DNA from: Azospirillum sp. B4
Lineage (GTDB): Bacteria > Pseudomonadota > Alphaproteobacteria > Azospirillales > Azospirillaceae
Direction: 5' to 3'
Assembly: GCF_000333275.1 (NCBI RefSeq)
Contig: NZ_BACU01000503.1
Span: forward strand, 1 to 36,745
DNA length: 36,745 bases
The translations under genes and the position numbers were made by a program. Shown piece by piece: positions 33,821 through 36,745 of the stretch (positions are counted from its first letter, which is position 1; the number at the start of each line of letters is the position of its first letter). Below the pieces are notes generated by a model. It ran no database searches. It worked only from the letters and a program-made list of their open reading frames with translations, and was not told the DNA's origin.

Positions 33821-35086
33821 GGCCTGTTCGGCGTCGGCCAGCGGGCTGGCCGGGGCGGACAGCGCCACCGGGCGGGGGCGCAGGGCCATTTCCCAGGCGC
33901 GCTCGAACCCGGCGGGCGACAGCGCGCTGCGGACGAAGGCCGCCCCCTTGCGCGCGGCATCCGCCCAAAGCGGGGCATAGGCCTCCGGCTGGGTGAGATA
34001 GGGGGCCCACTGGTCCTCCGCCACCGTCAGGGGATATCCGGGCGCGCGCAATCCCTCCATGGCCGTGCGGTTGCCCAGAACGGGGCAGCCCCAGGCCCAG
34101 GCCTCGGCCACCTTGGTCTTGATGCCGCCGGCCACCAGCGCCGGCACCAGGGCGATGCTGCCCGGCCGGTAGACCTGGGGCCAGGGTCGTCGGCATAGCC
34201 GTGCCAGTGCACGCCCGGCACGGTGACCAGCGGGCGGGGTCTGACGGCCATGAATGTGCAGCGGTGTGGCGGGCCTCAGCCGCCGCCACAGGTCCAGCAG
34301 GAAATCGATGGCGGTGCGGTTCTGCAGTTGCCGGTCGCTGCCGATGAAGACGAAGCGCAGGGCGGGCGCCTCGCGCCACGGTTCCGCCCGCAGGGGCACG
34401 CCGGGCGGGATGGCCCGGACCACCGGCGGCCCCTTGCGCGACAGGGTATCGGCCGGCGCCCGCTGGCACAGCATCTGCCGCTCCACCGGTGACAGCAGCA
34501 CCGTGGCGCTGGAGGCCAGCATCACCTCCCGCTCCGCCGCCGGCAGGGTCATGGCCTCGTACGCCGTGACCAGGCGGGCCAGCGGCCCCTCGGCAAGGCG
34601 GCGCAGCCAGGGGGGGAAGTGGGGTCCGGCATGGCCGGTCAGCAGCGGCAGGCGGTGGTGGCGCAGGTAGATCATGCGCCGCGACATCAGGTCGTCGAAG
34701 TCGGTCACCACGTGCAGGTCGGGCAGGGCGCGGCGCAGGGTCCGCAGCAGGGTCTGGCAGCGCACGGTGTCCAGGTAAACGGCGTCGAACACCCCGGCGG
34801 CGATGCGCGCCGTGACGCGTGCCGCCTCATCCGGCGCGGCGTAGAGCAGGCATTGCAGCGGCATGGGCCGCCCCGCCGCCAGGCTGGCCGCCCAGGCGGC
34901 GGCCGCACCCAGCCGCGCCCCCATCCCGCCGTCCAGCACCGGCCGCAGGGGGATCACCTCCACCGTGTGGCGGCGGCGCAGGGCCGCCAGGATGTGCCCC
35001 ATGATGGGCGTGCGGCCGTTGCGCTGCGCCAGGTCGCGGGTGGTCACGAAGGCGATGCGCAAAGAGGGTCCGGGGGTCGTGTCCAT
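33812..35086 (-). CDS. GT4-type glycosyltransferase with a locally scrambled frame
   Basis: The 424-residue GT-B glycosyltransferase has an N-terminal Rossmann start (LRIAFVTTRDLAQRNGRTPI). Its donor site is LVPALVAGGIKTKVAEAWAW, then GCPVLGNRTAMEGL. Between about 34183 and 34251 the frame gives an unlikely Arg/Ala-rich string, while the +1 frame gives VPGVHWHGYADDP, the expected GT4 sequence before PQVYRPGSIALVP. Two compensating one-base indels, real or from sequencing, therefore scramble about 23 residues. I use ATG 35086; a GTG at 35119 right behind AGGAAAG is possible. An ECF-type promoter lies upstream. Confidence 0.85.
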   Translation of the reverse strand: MDTTPGPSLRIAFVTTRDLAQRNGRTPIMGHILAALRRRHTVEVIPLRPVLDGGMGARLGAAAAWAASLAAGRPMPLQCLLYAAPDEAARVTARIAAGVFDAVYLDTVRCQTLLRTLRRALPDLHVVTDFDDLMSRRMIYLRHHRLPLLTGHAGPHFPPWLRRLAEGPLARLVTAYEAMTLPAAEREVMLASSATVLLSPVERQMLCQRAPADTLSRKGPPVVRAIPPGVPLRAEPWREAPALRFVFIGSDRQLQNRTAIDFLLDLWRRLRPATPLHIHGRQTPPAGHRAGRALARLCRRPWPQVYRPGSIALVPALVAGGIKTKVAEAWAWGCPVLGNRTAMEGLRAPGYPLTVAEDQWAPYLTQPEAYAPLWADAARKGAAFVRSALSPAGFERAWEMALRPRPVALSAPASPLADAEQASG

Positions 35087-35129
35087 GAGGCCGCCTGGGG
35101 AAGGGTGCGCCGATCGCACCTTTCCTCAA

Positions 35130-35155
35130 GACGGATGGCGCCCGCCCTCTATTCC
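35130..35155 (-). promoter_or_regulatory. ECF-type promoter P4 before the GT4 glycosyltransferase
   Basis: On the minus strand GGAATAG (35155-35149), a 15-nt spacer ending in CATC, then CGTCTTGAGG from 35133. It overlaps the last codons of the O-antigen ligase-like gene, so the glycosyltransferase can be expressed separately from the genes upstream. Confidence 0.75.
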
Positions 35156-36609
35156 CCAGCGGGTGGCGATTGCCGGTGGGGCAGGTGGTTCATGGCGCAA
35201 CACAGGGCCAGCGGGATCCACAGGCCCGCGTCGACGAAGGTGTCCTGGTTCAGGAAGCTGAAGCCCAGCGCGGCGGCGCTGACCAGGCGGAAATAGTGGT
35301 GGAAGGCGTCGTGCGGACGGCCCCGGAACAACTGCCGCCAGAAGAAGACGGCGAACAGGACGAAGCCCACCAGCCCGGTTTCCGACAGCAGGCGCAGGAA
35401 CAGGTTCTTGGCGTTGCCTTTTTCCGGGGAATTGGGATCCAGCCAGCCGATGCCCTCCTTGGCGCCCTGGGTGAACAGCTGGGTGGCGAAGGCCCAGTCC
35501 GGCGCGTACTGGCCGAAAAATCGGTAGTTGTTGCCCAGCGAGACGCCGAAGGCCGGGTGGTCCAGCCAGGTCAGGCCGGCGGCCTCCGCCGCGGCGAAGC
35601 GGCCCGCCAGGGCCAGGGCGTCGGTGACCCCGGTGGCCAGATCGCCGCCGGCCGCGCCGCTGAGGTCGGCGGATTGGGTCAGGTAGGCCACCGGCCCCAT
35701 GACATAGGTGGCGCCCGCCCCGGCGCCCAGGCCGCTCATGGCCACCACGGCCCCGCCGCTGGCCAGCAGCACGCCCAGGAAGGCGGCCGCCGCCAGGATG
35801 CGGCCGCGCAGCGCCGCCAGGAAGACGCCAAGCCCCAGCATGGCCACGATGCAGGCCAACCCGAAGCGGGAACCGGAGAACAGCAGGCCGGCGACGGCGA
35901 CGGCGAAGCCGCCGGCCAGGCGCAGGGCGTGACCGGGCAGGGCCGGCAAACCCACCCCCTCCTGCCGGGCCATGGCGCGGGCGATCAGGGCCGGGATCAG
36001 CAGGACGATGATCTGGGTCGCCAGCCACGACGGCTCGAACGTCAGGCCCTGGGCCCGGTTCACCAGCCCGTCATAGCGCACGGCGGCCAGGTCGGTGACG
36101 GCCTGGACCAGGCGCAGCAGCTCACCGTGCTGGGCCATGGCCACCACTTGCACCCCGGCGAAGGCGATGGACACACCCATGGCCAGGGACAGGGTGCGCA
36201 GGGTCAGGCGGATGTCGGCGGCCGTCCGGATCTGCAACCGCGCCACGACGTAGAAGGCCAGGCCTACACCCCAGGTCAGCAGGGCGCGGATGAGGCTGTC
36301 CAGCGGCGTCTGCCCCTTGAAGGCATCGGGTGGCAGCACCGTCACCACCATCAGGCCGCCGACCACCAGATAGAGGGTGAACAGGGCCAGCGCCATGAAG
36401 CCGTCGGCCGCCAGCCGGGGCCGCTGGCCCCGCACCAGGAAGCGATAGGCGGCGATGCCCAGCAGCAGGACGGCGGGCACGATGGCCAACGGCCGGGCCA
36501 GGGTGCCGTTGCCGAAGGGCAGCAGCGGCGTGGCCGACACCGGCACGCACAGCAGCAGCGCCCGCCACAGCCGCCGCTTCACGGTCGGCAGGGGATCGGC
36601 GGCGCTCAT
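35149..36609 (-). CDS. O-antigen ligase/polymerase-like membrane protein (Wzy_C family)
   Basis: This 486-residue polytopic inner-membrane protein has about 10-12 hydrophobic helices. A large periplasmic loop near residues 340-410 contains FGVSLGNNYRFFGQYAPDW and ends in NAKNLFLRLLSETGLVG, the typical Wzy_C/ligase motif just before the next helix. Proteins of this class polymerise repeat units or ligate glycan to a lipid or protein acceptor; sequence alone does not separate the two. Its ATG overlaps the stop of the upstream gene (ATGA). The stop codon lies inside the ECF-type promoter of the next gene. Confidence 0.9.
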   Translation of the reverse strand: MSAADPLPTVKRRLWRALLLCVPVSATPLLPFGNGTLARPLAIVPAVLLLGIAAYRFLVRGQRPRLAADGFMALALFTLYLVVGGLMVVTVLPPDAFKGQTPLDSLIRALLTWGVGLAFYVVARLQIRTAADIRLTLRTLSLAMGVSIAFAGVQVVAMAQHGELLRLVQAVTDLAAVRYDGLVNRAQGLTFEPSWLATQIIVLLIPALIARAMARQEGVGLPALPGHALRLAGGFAVAVAGLLFSGSRFGLACIVAMLGLGVFLAALRGRILAAAAFLGVLLASGGAVVAMSGLGAGAGATYVMGPVAYLTQSADLSGAAGGDLATGVTDALALAGRFAAAEAAGLTWLDHPAFGVSLGNNYRFFGQYAPDWAFATQLFTQGAKEGIGWLDPNSPEKGNAKNLFLRLLSETGLVGFVLFAVFFWRQLFRGRPHDAFHHYFRLVSAAALGFSFLNQDTFVDAGLWIPLALCCAMNHLPHRQSPPAGE

Positions 36610-36745
36610 GACGGCGCCAGCGCCGGCCCGCGCACGGTCAGGGGCCCGCAGCGGAGGAGATAGAGCAGGCCCATGCCGGCCCGCAGGGCCCCGGCGCCAG
36701 GGAGGCGACGCAGGCGCCGGTGACGCCGAACCGCCAGGTCAGCCA
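36606..36745 (-). CDS. 3' end of an unidentified polysaccharide-locus gene
   Basis: The last 45 codons of a minus-strand gene run in from the window edge and stop at TGA 36608-36606, overlapping the ligase ATG by 4 bp. The peptide is Arg-rich and then GLLYLLRCGPLTVRGPALAP. It is too short to assign; the tight overlap shows it is co-translated with the ligase-like gene. Confidence 0.6.
   Translation of the reverse strand, partial: ADLAVRRHRRLRRLPGAGALRAGMGLLYLLRCGPLTVRGPALAPS

Overview
The window is high-GC DNA (AT-rich only in short intergenic stretches) with dense genes, GTG/ATG starts and GCC/CTG-rich codon use. Protein types point to an alphaproteobacterium, most likely Rhodospirillales/Azospirillaceae. 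That placement is my inference from protein character, not a database match. I see no rRNA, tRNA, CRISPR array, insertion sequence or phage gene.

Region 1 (1-5860, all +) is a chemotaxis operon: mcp (5' end cut off) - cheW - mcp - cheR - cheB. The two receptor genes are almost identical over their last 1.3 kb. No cheA or cheY lies inside the window.

Region 2 (5876-16499, mostly -) looks like an amine / small-organic-acid catabolism block. It holds a DUF1801 protein, a c-type cytochrome with a Tat-exported flavin amine oxidase, a secreted unknown, a PoxB-type pyruvate:quinone oxidoreductase, a PYROXD2-like FAD oxidoreductase, a Rieske oxygenase alpha subunit, a divergent BetI-like TetR and an APC permease. 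The Rieske gene is broken by a noisy 128-bp tandem duplication; removing that block restores a 405-residue frame.

Region 3 (16569-18487) is a MarR regulator with a perfect 15-bp-arm inverted repeat over its promoter, followed by DUF1398 and PEP-mutase/isocitrate-lyase superfamily genes.

Region 4 (18601-36745) is a surface/exopolysaccharide locus. It holds a Wzi-like outer-membrane protein, a TetR regulator coupled to an initiating sugar-phosphate transferase, an ECF sigma/anti-sigma pair, a DUF1329/DUF1302 divergent pair, and a fusion of a Gfo/Idh/MocA dehydrogenase with a D-2-hydroxyacid dehydrogenase. It also has an ABC exporter, two GT-B-like proteins, a nucleotidyltransferase, a B12-type radical SAM enzyme, an O-antigen ligase-like polymerase/ligase and the 3' end of one more gene.

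The main finding is that four sites share one ECF-type promoter architecture: GGAATA(A/G), 14-15 nt, then CGTC, always with CATC just before the CGTC. They precede the sigma gene itself, the TetR-sugar transferase operon, the fusion dehydrogenase and a glycosyltransferase. This suggests a local, self-regulated ECF sigma regulon that switches on polysaccharide synthesis, probably in answer to an envelope signal sensed by the membrane-spanning anti-sigma factor.
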